This document shows positions 32,980 through 44,994 of a stretch of DNA of 64,000 bases, piece by piece; positions within the stretch are counted from its first letter, which is position 1, and every line of letters begins with the position of its first letter. Source of the stretch: Faecalibacter bovis. Its GTDB lineage: Bacteria > Bacteroidota > Bacteroidia > Flavobacteriales > Weeksellaceae. Below the pieces are notes generated by a model that was given only the letters and a program-made list of their open reading frames with translations, did no database searches and had not been told where the DNA came from. The DNA lies in the NCBI RefSeq assembly GCF_017948305.1, contig NZ_CP072842.1, positions 536,001 to 600,000 of the forward strand, read 5' to 3'. A program made the translations under genes and the position numbers.

Positions 32980-34416
32980 TTAAAACGCTAACTGAAACAT
33001 TAAAATATGTTCACCTTTGCGATCGAATTGTTTTTTATTTACTGGATCATATAATGGTCGAGATGAATATTGATAACTGATTTTAGCCGATTGCGAGAAC
33101 ACAAATAAATTTGCACCAATATCATAATAACTTCCTTGTTCATTTAAACCTTCTAAATCTTTTAAGGTATAAGATGCAAATGGTTGAAGTTTTACCGTTT
33201 CACTAAATTTAGGTAATAAAAAACCAACTTGTGTAAACCAAATATTTCCTGTTCCTAATAAGTTTCTGGCATTACCTACGCCTTCCATAGCTACTGTTCC
33301 TGGATAATTAGGATCAAGCGTTCCTGGATTCATAATCCCTAAATTTCTCAAATAATTAGGTCCAAAATTATAACGATAGAAAACAGAATATAAATTAATA
33401 GCCATTTCCTTAGATTTTATTCCAACTGGCAAATCTGCAAAAATATCAGCACTTAAAACGGAATGATCATGAGATTTATAAACACCTAACTCTGGCTGAG
33501 ACAAAGCACCTTCTTTTGACGAATAAAATCCTACTCCTACATTTACCACTTTCTTAGTCCCTAAATAAAATCCTGGTAAAAATGCAGTTGAACCTGATTC
33601 TTTATCAAAGAAATTATACATCAAATAACCTGAATAGCTTAATTTACCTGATTGATTATTATCAACAGTTTGACCAATTTGCGGTTGAAGATTAGTAGCA
33701 AACGGTTTATTTACTGCAAAACGATAATTAAATTTATCATATTCACCTCGAGCAAATATCCCTAATTGGCGAGCAAACTGATCGGAATTTTCAATGTTTG
33801 GATAATTAAAAATTGGCATATCAGCCATCAAAATTTTACCAGTTGATGCATTACTCATTCTAGAAATTCCGTTAAAACCATGCAAACCTGCTCCTAAATA
33901 AAGATTGAAGTTATTCGTTTGCTTTGTTTTAAAATCTTTCTGTGGAATTATCGCTAACTCATTGTAAGCGTCCATGAAAAATATCGCTGGTTTTTTACCT
34001 TGTCCATTTGCACCTGTACCAGATCCACCACCTGCAATAAAAGATTGATTATTTATTCCTAATTGAACATAAATTTGATAAGCTGGCGATAACTGTGCCT
34101 GCATCGTTACGCGCATACGGCGTAAGCCAGCATCGTAAGTGTTTTTCTGTTCAACACCATTTACTAAAGTTCCTGGATTATTTTCTATACTTCTTAGCCA
34201 AACTTGCGAGTTTAATCCAAATTTTAAATAACGGTCACCTGTATCATCTAACTTAATATTCAAATCGCCTAATGAATGTTTGAATTTAGGTTCATCATCT
34301 ATTAAGTTTTCTTCTTGATTAGTTGTATTGTTTTTTAAAATTGTATCATTAGTTTCTTGACCAAATATGTTTATTGATAATAATAAAAAACCTGTATATA
34401 GTAAAGATTTCTTCAT
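32980..34416 (-). CDS. Porin-like outer-membrane protein B (paralogue of 29,382)
   Basis: The 478-residue protein has signal MKKSLLYTGFLLLSINIFGQ. The mature part closely parallels porin A: FKHSLGDLNIKLDDTGD, QVWLRSIENNPGTLVNG, YDAGLRRMRVTMQAQL, NNQSFIAGGGSGTGANGQGK, FFMDAYNELAIIPQ and a C-terminal RKGEHILMFQLAF. It probably forms an outer-membrane barrel for a small solute. It has its own -7 element at 34438-34445 and its own terminator, so it can be regulated separately from porin A, which lies on the other side of the two-component genes. Confidence 0.8.
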   Translation of the reverse strand: MKKSLLYTGFLLLSINIFGQETNDTILKNNTTNQEENLIDDEPKFKHSLGDLNIKLDDTGDRYLKFGLNSQVWLRSIENNPGTLVNGVEQKNTYDAGLRRMRVTMQAQLSPAYQIYVQLGINNQSFIAGGGSGTGANGQGKKPAIFFMDAYNELAIIPQKDFKTKQTNNFNLYLGAGLHGFNGISRMSNASTGKILMADMPIFNYPNIENSDQFARQLGIFARGEYDKFNYRFAVNKPFATNLQPQIGQTVDNNQSGKLSYSGYLMYNFFDKESGSTAFLPGFYLGTKKVVNVGVGFYSSKEGALSQPELGVYKSHDHSVLSADIFADLPVGIKSKEMAINLYSVFYRYNFGPNYLRNLGIMNPGTLDPNYPGTVAMEGVGNARNLLGTGNIWFTQVGFLLPKFSETVKLQPFASYTLKDLEGLNEQGSYYDIGANLFVFSQSAKISYQYSSRPLYDPVNKKQFDRKGEHILMFQLAF

Positions 34417-34437
34417 ATATTTTTATAAAATTGATGC

Positions 34438-34445
34438 CAAATATA
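34438..34445 (-). promoter_or_regulatory. Promoter -7 element (TATATTTG) of porin B
   Basis: CAAATATA on the plus strand, 22 bp from the start codon, is TATATTTG on the coding strand. Confidence 0.5.
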
Positions 34446-34515
34446 ACTAAATAATTTCTCTATTATTTATTGAAAATAATAACATAAAATTCATTTCATT
34501 GTTGATTAAATTATC

Positions 34516-34546
34516 AATAAAAAAGGCTGCCCTAAAAGGACAGCCT
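34516..34546 (-). terminator. Rho-independent terminator of rpsA
   Basis: A stem GGCTGCCCT (34525-34533) / AGGACAGCC (34537-34545) has one pair that is a mismatch in the plus sense but a G-U wobble in the minus sense. With the T-run on the minus strand this shows that it serves rpsA. Confidence 0.88.
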
Positions 34547-34575
34547 AATTTTATATAAAAATTTCAGTTAGAGAA

Positions 34576-36390
34576 TTAGTTTCCTCCTTCTTCCATTTTC
34601 TTTTTTAATTCTGCTAATGAATCGATATCTCCTAAAGTAGAAGTTTCAATTGTGTTATTAGAAGAGTTATTGTTGTTAGAAGATTTCTCTGCTTTAACTT
34701 CTTCCTCACGGAAAGTTGCAGTGTGAGAAACAACTACACGACGGAATTCTTTGTTGAATTCGATAACTTTGAAAGAAGTTTCTTCTCCTTTCTTAACACG
34801 AGAACCATCTTCTTTATCTAAAGTACGAGCTGGAGCGAAAGCTTCAACTTCTTGGTCTTCGAATTGAACTGTAGCTCCTTTGTCAAATACGTCAACAGCA
34901 ACACCTGTGTGGATAGTTCCTACACCGTATTTAGCTTCGTATTTATCCCATGGATTTTCAGTTAATTGTTTGTGACCTAAAGATAAACGACGAGCTTCAA
35001 CGTCTAATTCTAAAACAACTACGTCTAAAACATCATCTACGTTAGTAAACTCAGATGGGTGTTTAATTTTCTTAGTCCAAGATAAGTCAGAGATGTAAAT
35101 TAATCCATCAACACCTTCTTCTAATTCTACGAAAACACCAAAGTTTGTGAAGTTACGAACTTTACCTTTGTGAGTAGAACCTACAGGGTATTTAGTTGTA
35201 ATATCAGTCCAAGGATCTGGAGTTAATTGTTTGATACCTAAAGACATTTTTCTTTCTTCTCTGTCTAAAGTTAAAACTACTGCTTCAACTTCATCACCAA
35301 CTTTTACGAAATCTTGAGCAGAACGTAAGTGAGTTGACCATGACATTTCAGAAACGTGGATTAAACCTTCTACACCTGGAGCAACCTCAACGAATGCACC
35401 GTAGTCAGCTAAAACAACAACTTTTCCTTTAACTTTATCACCAACTTTAACTTCTGCATTTAAAGCATCCCATGGGTGAGCTTCTAATTGCTTAATACCT
35501 AATTGGATACGAGATTTATCTTCGTCAAAATCTAAGATTACAACGTTGATTTTTTGTCCATCTTCTAAGATTTCAGATGGGTGGTTGATACGAGACCAAG
35601 ATAAGTCAGTAATGTGGATTAAACCATCAACACCTCCTAAGTCTACGAATACACCGTAAGAAGTAATGTTTTTAACTTCTCCTTCTAAAACTTGTCCTTT
35701 CTCTAATTGAGCAACGATTTCTTTCTTCTGAACTTCGATATCAGCCTCGATTAACGCTTTGTGAGAAACTACTACGTTTTTGAATTCTGGGTTGATTTTA
35801 ACAACTTTGAACTCCATAGTTTTTCCTACGAATTGTTCGTAATCACGGATTGGTTTAACATCGATTTGAGAACCTGGTAAGAAAGCTTCGATTCCGAAAA
35901 CGTCAACAATCATACCTCCTTTAGTACGAGCTTTGATGTATCCATTAACGATTTCTTGAGCATCGTGTGCTTTATTAACAGCATCCCATGCATTTAATGT
36001 ACGAGCTTTTTTGTGAGATAAGATTAACTGACCGTTTTTATCTTCACGTTGATCAACCATTACTTCAACGATATCCCCAACTTTTAAGTCTGAGTTGTAA
36101 CGGAATTCGTTTAATGAAATAACACCTTCTGATTTGAAGTTGATATCAACGATAGCTTCTTTATCTGTAACACGAACAACTTGTCCTTTGAAAACTTCAT
36201 TTTCATTTAAGTCTTCTAAAGTTGTATCGTACATTTGCTCTAATTCAGCTTTTTCTTTACGATCTTCTTCGTTTAAACCTGATTCGAAAGATTCCCAGTC
36301 AAAAGACTCTGGAGTAACGTTAGCATTAGCTAAAGCGTCGATTTGAGCAGTTTCAATTACTTGCTCTTCTACTTGATTTTCTGTAGACAT
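34576..36390 (-). CDS. rpsA: 30S ribosomal protein S1
   Basis: The 604-residue protein contains consecutive S1 (OB-fold) RNA-binding domains. Repeats carry the pattern GxVxxIxxYGVFVDLGGVDGLIHITDLS (visible in pieces such as ITSYGVFVDLGGVDGLIH, LADYGAFVEVAPGVEGLIH and FTNFGVFVELEEGVDGLIY). The N-terminal segment (residues 1-50) is acidic and the C-terminus is Asn/Ser-rich. S1 helps mRNA bind the small subunit, which matters in a genome with weak Shine-Dalgarno sequences. The length agrees with Bacteroidota S1. It is monocistronic, with a TATATTTG element about 118 bp upstream and a leader that can form a hairpin (see findings). Confidence 0.96.
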   Translation of the reverse strand: MSTENQVEEQVIETAQIDALANANVTPESFDWESFESGLNEEDRKEKAELEQMYDTTLEDLNENEVFKGQVVRVTDKEAIVDINFKSEGVISLNEFRYNSDLKVGDIVEVMVDQREDKNGQLILSHKKARTLNAWDAVNKAHDAQEIVNGYIKARTKGGMIVDVFGIEAFLPGSQIDVKPIRDYEQFVGKTMEFKVVKINPEFKNVVVSHKALIEADIEVQKKEIVAQLEKGQVLEGEVKNITSYGVFVDLGGVDGLIHITDLSWSRINHPSEILEDGQKINVVILDFDEDKSRIQLGIKQLEAHPWDALNAEVKVGDKVKGKVVVLADYGAFVEVAPGVEGLIHVSEMSWSTHLRSAQDFVKVGDEVEAVVLTLDREERKMSLGIKQLTPDPWTDITTKYPVGSTHKGKVRNFTNFGVFVELEEGVDGLIYISDLSWTKKIKHPSEFTNVDDVLDVVVLELDVEARRLSLGHKQLTENPWDKYEAKYGVGTIHTGVAVDVFDKGATVQFEDQEVEAFAPARTLDKEDGSRVKKGEETSFKVIEFNKEFRRVVVSHTATFREEEVKAEKSSNNNNSSNNTIETSTLGDIDSLAELKKKMEEGGN

Positions 36391-36424
36391 AATAATATCA
36401 TTTGTATCTCAATCAGTTTTATCA

Positions 36425-36488
36425 GAAGTCATAAAAATGTAAATAAATGACTGAGAGATGTTTAACTTTAAAATAGTTCGCTGACTTC
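36425..36488 (-). promoter_or_regulatory. Leader of rpsA with 7-bp closing stem
   Basis: In the roughly 110-nt rpsA leader, GAAGTCA (complement of 36482-36488) can pair with TGACTTC (complement of 36425-36431), enclosing about 50 bases. This might be a folding element for S1 autoregulation; the stem is short and the role is inferred. Confidence 0.3.
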
Positions 36489-36507
36489 TTTCACATTTTA
36501 GCGAGTG

Positions 36508-36515
36508 CAAATATA
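36508..36515 (-). promoter_or_regulatory. Promoter -7 element (TATATTTG) of rpsA
   Basis: CAAATATA on the plus strand lies 118 bp upstream of the rpsA ATG (36390). It gives an expected leader of about 110 nt. Confidence 0.55.
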
Positions 36516-36631
36516 AGTATTAATTTTCAATTAATTACATCATAAATCTGAAAAAATGTAATCTAAAAGTCGCCCTTTGTATAACTTGGAAGAGAATTTG
36601 TAGTAACTTTATAAACAATCAATTTATTCTT

Positions 36632-38281
36632 ATGGACAGCCTAAAAAAAATTAAACGCTTCTCTAAAATTGTAAGTGTACTATCTAAATATGGTTTTGAA
36701 GAAATAATTTCGAGAAGTAATTTTGAAGCATTAACTCCTGATTTTTTAAATACTGGCCATACTCAAGAAATTTTTAATCAAAATTTCAATCAACGATTCA
36801 GACTTGCTTTAGAAGAATTAGGTCCTGCTTACATCAAATTTGGTCAACTATTAAGTAATAGAAAAGATTTAGTTCCTGAAGATTTAATTTTAGAATTAAA
36901 AAAACTTCAGGATAATGTTCCACCTGAGCCAATTGATATTGAAAATCGATTAGCCGAGGAATTTGGAATTGTTGTGAGAGACCATTTTTTAGAAATTGAA
37001 AAAGTCCCTTTTGCTGCCGCAAGTATCTCGCAAGTTTATCGTGCCACTTTAATTACTGGAGATAAGGTTATTTTAAAAGTAAAACGTTCAAATATTCAAC
37101 AAATTATCGAGTCAGATTTAGCGTTGATTCGTGATTTAGTTTTTTTCTTAGAAAGAAAATATGATCGTCTACAAAAATTATTTATTTCTGAAATTGAAAA
37201 AAGTTTTGAAAATTCTATTCTTAAAGAATTATCATTAATAAATGAATTTCAAAATATTGAACGTTTTAGACGAAATTTTGAAAAAAGCAAAGATGTATAT
37301 GTTCCTAAGACTTACGAAGATTATTGTAACAACAACATCTTGTGTATGGAATATATTGAAGGTTTTAAAATAACAGATGTCGAGGCTCTTCGTAAAAATA
37401 AAATTGAACCCAAAAAGGTTGTTGAAAAAGGATTTGACATTTATCTAAAACAGTTGTTAGAAGATGGATTTTTTCATGCAGATCCTCATCCTGGAAATAT
37501 ATTTATACGAGAAAACGGAGAAATTGTATTTATAGATTTTGGTTCAATGGGTGTTTTAACTGTTGGTGAAAGAGAAATTTTAGAAGAAGTCGTAATCAAT
37601 TTTGGTTTGAAAAACACCAAACGTATTGTTCGCTCTCTAAAAAAGATGGCTATTAAACATTACATTGAAGATGATAAACAATTAGAAAGAGAAATTTCTG
37701 ATATTTTTGACTATTTAGAATACAACACAGTTGATACGATCGAAGTACAAGTTATCATTAAAAAATTCAATAATATTTTAAATTCAAATCACATTCTTTT
37801 ACCAGAATATGTCTACATTTTACTGCGAGGAATTGCTTTGATTGAAGGAATTGGTCAACAATTGGATGCTGATTTAAATGTTCAAAAATCAATGCGTCCT
37901 TATGCTGCTAAATTAGCAAAGGAAAAATTATATCCACAAAATATTGCTAAGAAAGCAATTAGTAATTTAAGCGATATTAAAGATTTGTTTGATGATATTC
38001 CTGAAGATACATTAAAACTAATTGAAAAAATTAATAATGATCAATTAGCTTTAAATTTTAAAATTGCTGAAATTAAATTAATCCTATCGATATTTAAATC
38101 AAGTATTAACAAATTAGTATTAGCCATTTTAACTTTAACTTTTGGTATTGGAGCAAGTATGTTAGCAAATACCAAAGTAAGACCTTTAATATTAGATATG
38201 CCTTTATTAGCTTGGATGGGATATGCAATGTCTGTAATCACAGCGGCTTCAATTTTATATTACGTATTCAAGAAAAAATAA
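36632..38281 (+). CDS. UbiB/ABC1/AarF-family atypical kinase
   Basis: The 549-residue protein belongs to the ABC1/UbiB kinase-like family, linked to isoprenoid quinone biosynthesis or lipid homeostasis at the membrane. Family motifs include ELGPAYIKFGQLLSNRKDLVP near residue 75 (the KxGQ segment), VPFAAASISQVYRATLI (Ala-rich loop replacing the Gly loop), LKVKR (catalytic Lys), CMEYIEGFK, and the kinase core DGFFHADPHPGNIF with the DFG-like IDFGSMG. Two C-terminal membrane spans (about 500-545) anchor it. It is monocistronic and ends at a bidirectional hairpin. Flavobacteria use menaquinone, so a ubiquinone role is not implied. Confidence 0.9.
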   Translation: MDSLKKIKRFSKIVSVLSKYGFEEIISRSNFEALTPDFLNTGHTQEIFNQNFNQRFRLALEELGPAYIKFGQLLSNRKDLVPEDLILELKKLQDNVPPEPIDIENRLAEEFGIVVRDHFLEIEKVPFAAASISQVYRATLITGDKVILKVKRSNIQQIIESDLALIRDLVFFLERKYDRLQKLFISEIEKSFENSILKELSLINEFQNIERFRRNFEKSKDVYVPKTYEDYCNNNILCMEYIEGFKITDVEALRKNKIEPKKVVEKGFDIYLKQLLEDGFFHADPHPGNIFIRENGEIVFIDFGSMGVLTVGEREILEEVVINFGLKNTKRIVRSLKKMAIKHYIEDDKQLEREISDIFDYLEYNTVDTIEVQVIIKKFNNILNSNHILLPEYVYILLRGIALIEGIGQQLDADLNVQKSMRPYAAKLAKEKLYPQNIAKKAISNLSDIKDLFDDIPEDTLKLIEKINNDQLALNFKIAEIKLILSIFKSSINKLVLAILTLTFGIGASMLANTKVRPLILDMPLLAWMGYAMSVITAASILYYVFKKK

Positions 38282-38299
38282 TCTTTCAGCATAAAAATA

Positions 38300-38337
38300 A
38301 AAAAAGTGTGAATCATATATGATTCACACTTTTTTTA
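38300..38337. terminator. Bidirectional rho-independent terminator
   Basis: A 12-bp perfect palindromic stem AGTGTGAATCAT (38305-38316) / ATGATTCACACT (38319-38330) has a 2-base loop in the drawn pairing, flanked by A- and T-runs. Confidence 0.9.
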
Positions 38338-38363
38338 TTTCAACATAACCCGAAACTATACAG

Positions 38364-38395
38364 AAATAAAAAAGGCCTTCTTAAAAAGAAGGCCT
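38364..38395 (-). terminator. Rho-independent terminator of the OmpA-like gene
   Basis: A perfect 10-bp stem AGGCCTTCTT (38373-38382) / AAGAAGGCCT (38386-38395) is followed on the minus strand by a T-run. Confidence 0.92.
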
Positions 38396-38421
38396 GAAAT
38401 ATATTAACTATCTATTGATAA

Positions 38422-39939
38422 TTATTTTTTCTTTTTTGTTGTTGGTTTAACAACTTTAGTTTCAACTACAGTAGCTGATTTTGGTAAAACCTCAACACGT
38501 CTGTTCTTTTGGTAACATTCTTCAGTTTCCTCAGTACATAATAATTGAGTTTCTCCTAATCCACGAGCAGTTAAACGAGATGCATCAACTCCAGCTCTTT
38601 CATTTAATACTTTAACGATTGCTTTAGCACGTTTTAAAGATAATGTTTTGTTGTAAGCTGCAGATCCTCTTTGGTCAGCGTGTCCGTCAATGTAGAAGTG
38701 CTTGTCTTTTAAATCATCTGAATTTAAAATTTGAGCTGCTACACGTACATCTTCGTAAGAAGATTCAACGATTTTATCAGAGTTGTACTCGAATAAGATT
38801 GAAGATAAACGTTTAGATACGTGAACTTCAGTCCAAGGACATCCATTGTTTTCAGCTGGTCCTTTAACGTCTGGACACTCATCTAATTTATCAACAATTC
38901 CGTCACCGTCTCTATCAGGACATCCGTTTGTAGCTGGATTGTTTGTAGCAATACCTGCTTCAGTTGGACAAGCGTCATCTTTATCTAAGATTCCGTCTCC
39001 GTCAGTATCTGGCCAAGGACATCCGTTGTTTTCTTGTGGTCCTGCAACCTCTGGACAACCATCAACATTATCAGTTAATCCGTCACCATCAGTATCTGGC
39101 CATGGACATCCGTTGTTTTCTTTTGGTCCAAATTCGTTAGGACAGTTATCTAAATGATCTGGAATTCCATCTCCGTCAGCATCTGGACATCCGTTTGTAG
39201 CTGGATCAGCAGTAGCGATACCTGCAACTTCTGGACATGCATCCTCGTCGTCGATGATTCCGTCACCATCTTTATCATTGTTTCCGAAACGGAAAGTTAA
39301 ACCAACTGAGTGTTGGAAGAAATCAAAATAATCAGTTTGTGTTGCTGGAATCCAGTTGTAATCAGAAGCAACATTTAAACCGAAGTTTTTAGTGATCCAG
39401 AAGTTGATACCAACCCCTCCGTTTAATACGAAGTGATTTTTCTCACCATCTACGTCTTCACGTAAAACATCTAATTGAGGATTATCAGACTCTCCAATTG
39501 TAGAATTGTAAGGAGTTGCAAATCCTGTGTAATCGTAACGGTGGTAACCAGCTCCGATTCTTAAGTATGGATCAAACCAAGAGTTTTCACCTAAGATGTA
39601 TCCGTTAGCTAATTTATAACGTAAACCTAAACCAGCGTTGATGAATAACTCATCAGAGATATTTAATCTTTTGTTGTCAATTTCTCCAACAGAAGCTGTT
39701 AAATCAACATCGAAAGATCTGTTTAAGTTACGGATAACAGATAATTTAGATAAAGGAGGAACGATATCCCAGTTATCAGTATCAAAGTAGTGATTGAAAG
39801 CTCCACGAACTGCACGGTGGTCAGTCGCGTGTGCACCTACTGTAATTGCCCAAGGATTTTTAGAATTCTGAGCGTCTACAAATGAGTTACCAGCTAATAG
39901 TAACGTCACTGCAGATAATAATAGATTAAACTTTTTCAT
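38422..39939 (-). CDS. OmpA-family protein with TSP3-type calcium-binding repeats
   Basis: The 505-residue protein starts at ATG 39937-39939 (MKKFNLLLSAVTLLLAG); a TTG two codons upstream is rejected. A signal peptide is followed by an 8-strand-like outer-membrane barrel (residues 25-225). Residues 228-375 are thrombospondin type 3-like repeats rich in DxDGDGxxDxxDxCP units (DKDGDGIIDDEDACP, DADGDGIPDHLDNCP, DTDGDGLTDNVDGCP, DTDGDGILDKDDACP, DRDGDGIVDKLDECP), which bind calcium. Residues 385-490 form the OmpA/Pal peptidoglycan-binding domain (HFYIDGHADQRGSAAYN, SLKRAKAIVKVL, RLTARGLGE). It tethers the outer membrane to the cell wall and is probably abundant. Confidence 0.94.
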   Translation of the reverse strand: MKKFNLLLSAVTLLLAGNSFVDAQNSKNPWAITVGAHATDHRAVRGAFNHYFDTDNWDIVPPLSKLSVIRNLNRSFDVDLTASVGEIDNKRLNISDELFINAGLGLRYKLANGYILGENSWFDPYLRIGAGYHRYDYTGFATPYNSTIGESDNPQLDVLREDVDGEKNHFVLNGGVGINFWITKNFGLNVASDYNWIPATQTDYFDFFQHSVGLTFRFGNNDKDGDGIIDDEDACPEVAGIATADPATNGCPDADGDGIPDHLDNCPNEFGPKENNGCPWPDTDGDGLTDNVDGCPEVAGPQENNGCPWPDTDGDGILDKDDACPTEAGIATNNPATNGCPDRDGDGIVDKLDECPDVKGPAENNGCPWTEVHVSKRLSSILFEYNSDKIVESSYEDVRVAAQILNSDDLKDKHFYIDGHADQRGSAAYNKTLSLKRAKAIVKVLNERAGVDASRLTARGLGETQLLCTEETEECYQKNRRVEVLPKSATVVETKVVKPTTKKKK

Positions 39940-39989
39940 TATCAAATATTTAGCGTTTTAAATATATTTATTTTTATGTAATTATTAAG

Positions 39990-39997
39990 CAAATTTA
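39990..39997 (-). promoter_or_regulatory. Promoter -7 element (TAAATTTG) of the OmpA-like gene
   Basis: CAAATTTA on the plus strand, overlapping the end of smpB, reads TAAATTTG on the coding strand, about 50 bp upstream of the start. Confidence 0.45.
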
Positions 39998-40447
39998 AGA
40001 ATTCTTTATCATTCTATCCAAATCTCTTTTTAAATCTTTTCCTTTTATTGTTTCTCGCTTGTCGTATAATTTCTTACCGCGAGCTAAATAAATCCTTAGT
40101 TTAGCTAATCCTCTATTGTTTATATAGAGAGTTGTAGGCACGATTGTCAAACCAGTTTCTTTGGTTTTACGTTCTAATTTTTTTATTTCAGATTTTTGTA
40201 ATAAAAGTTTTCGATCGCGTCGAGTTTTATGATTAAAATGAGTTCCCCAATCGTATTCGTCTATAAACATATTAACGATATAAACTTCTCCGTCTTTAAT
40301 TTGACAGAAACTTTCTGTGATTGAGGCCTTCCCCATTCTTATTGACTTTATTTCAGTTCCAAACAATTGGATACCGGCATCGTAAGAATCTAATAATTCG
40401 TATTCAAATCTTGCACGTTTGTTCTTAATTGTAACTTCCTTCTGCAC
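39995..40447 (-). CDS. smpB: SsrA-binding protein SmpB
   Basis: The 150-residue protein binds tmRNA (SsrA) and delivers it to stalled ribosomes for trans-translation. The family core is clear: [21 protein letters not shown] near the N-terminus, [39 protein letters not shown], and a C-terminal basic tail beginning [20 protein letters not shown], which becomes helical in the ribosomal decoding channel. The length is typical. The tmRNA gene itself was not seen in this window. It is divergent from the ABC-F gene; their starts are 67 bp apart. Confidence 0.96.
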   Translation of the reverse strand: MQKEVTIKNKRARFEYELLDSYDAGIQLFGTEIKSIRMGKASITESFCQIKDGEVYIVNMFIDEYDWGTHFNHKTRRDRKLLLQKSEIKKLERKTKETGLTIVPTTLYINNRGLAKLRIYLARGKKLYDKRETIKGKDLKRDLDRMIKNS

Positions 40448-40472
40448 TTTATTTTATTCCAATTAAAATTCG

Positions 40473-42137
<1,665 letters not shown>

Positions 42138-42160
42138 TTCATTCTTTAAATTATAATATT

Positions 42161-42194
42161 AATCCAGATTGATAAATCAATCTGGATTTTTTTA
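42161..42194 (+). terminator. Rho-independent terminator of the ABC-F gene
   Basis: A perfect 13-bp stem AATCCAGATTGAT (42161-42173) / ATCAATCTGGATT (42176-42188) is followed by a T-run. Confidence 0.92.
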
Positions 42195-42213
42195 TGTGAT
42201 AAATACTGAGTTA

Positions 42214-42246
42214 AAATAAAAAAGTCCAACTTTTCAGTTGGACTTT
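42214..42246 (-). terminator. Rho-independent terminator of gyrB
   Basis: A perfect 10-bp stem AAAGTCCAAC (42221-42230) / GTTGGACTTT (42237-42246) is followed on the minus strand by a T-run. It sits back to back with the ABC-F terminator. Confidence 0.9.
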
Positions 42247-42268
42247 TAAATATATATTGACTTATAAA

Positions 42269-44218
<1,950 letters not shown>

Positions 44219-44237
44219 CTATCTTTTTTAAAACAAA

Positions 44238-44245
44238 CAAATATA
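44238..44245 (-). promoter_or_regulatory. Promoter -7 element (TATATTTG) of gyrB
   Basis: CAAATATA on the plus strand reads TATATTTG on the coding strand, 32 bp from the start codon at 44206. Confidence 0.55.
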
Positions 44246-44311
44246 GTAAAAATTAGCCACTTTATCATCATAAACATTGGTTAAAAACCAACGATTTCCC
44301 ATGTAAAATGA

Positions 44312-44342
44312 TAAAAAAAGCCTTGAAAAATTCAAGGCTTTT
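44312..44342 (-). terminator. Rho-independent terminator of rsmG
   Basis: A perfect 12-bp stem AAAAGCCTTGAA (44316-44327) / TTCAAGGCTTTT (44331-44342) with an A3 loop is followed on the minus strand by a T-run. Confidence 0.9.
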
Positions 44343-44362
44343 AAATAATTTAATTGATTAAA

Positions 44363-44989
44363 TTATATATCTTTTTTATGTAGATAAACTACTTTTTTCG
44401 TTTCGAAGAAATCCTCTTCAAAAAAGTCAGAAATATTGTGTAATTCTGCATTTGGGAAATCTTTTAACTCTTCCGATAAATCACCACCTTTTAGGTATAA
44501 TAAACCATTCGGAAGTGGATTTAAAGAATCTTTTTTAAATTTTCCTCTAATCCATTCTGCAAAGCGTGGCATTGCTGTAACTGCACGAGAAATCACGAAA
44601 TCGTAATGATTGTGTAATTCTTCAGCGCGTTTTTGTTCAGCTTTTACATTTGTTAAACCTAAACCGTCTGCAACACCTTGTACAACTTTAATTTTTTTAC
44701 CGATAGAGTCGACTAAATGAAAATTAACATTCGGGAATAAAATTGCCAACGGAATACCAGGTAAACCACCACCTGTACCAACATCTAAGACATCAGAACC
44801 ATCTTCAAATTTCATCACTTTAGCAATCGCTAAAGAATGTAAAATATGATTGGTATAAATCTCTTCGATATCTTTTCTTGAAACGACGTTAATTTGCTCG
44901 TTCCAATGTTTATATAAATCGCCAACTTTATTAAATTGTTCGATTTGTTTTTCAGTTAAATCAGGAAAATATTTTAAAATTAAATCCAT
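44363..44989 (-). CDS. rsmG: 16S rRNA (guanine(527)-N(7))-methyltransferase
   Basis: The 208-residue SAM-dependent enzyme, also called GidB, makes m7G527 in 16S rRNA; loss gives low-level streptomycin resistance in other bacteria. Motifs: QINVVSRKDIEEIYTNHILHS (residues 33-53), VLDVGTGGGLPGIPLAILFP (SAM loop, about 70), VDSIGKKIKVVQGV, and FVISRAVTAMPRFAEW (catalytic region). Length is normal. It follows the GAF-domain gene by 5 bp, so the two form a small operon that ends at the hairpin at 44312-44342. Confidence 0.95.
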   Translation of the reverse strand: MDLILKYFPDLTEKQIEQFNKVGDLYKHWNEQINVVSRKDIEEIYTNHILHSLAIAKVMKFEDGSDVLDVGTGGGLPGIPLAILFPNVNFHLVDSIGKKIKVVQGVADGLGLTNVKAEQKRAEELHNHYDFVISRAVTAMPRFAEWIRGKFKKDSLNPLPNGLLYLKGGDLSEELKDFPNAELHNISDFFEEDFFETKKVVYLHKKDI

Positions 44990-44994
44990 AAAGA

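Noticed and set aside
36834-37022. Minus-strand open frame opposite the UbiB-like gene
   Set aside because: It is an antisense shadow of a well-supported gene with no independent evidence.
38846-39260. Repetitive DNA in the OmpA-like gene, possible CRISPR or satellite
   Set aside because: The repetition is fully explained by the DxDGDG calcium-binding protein repeats.
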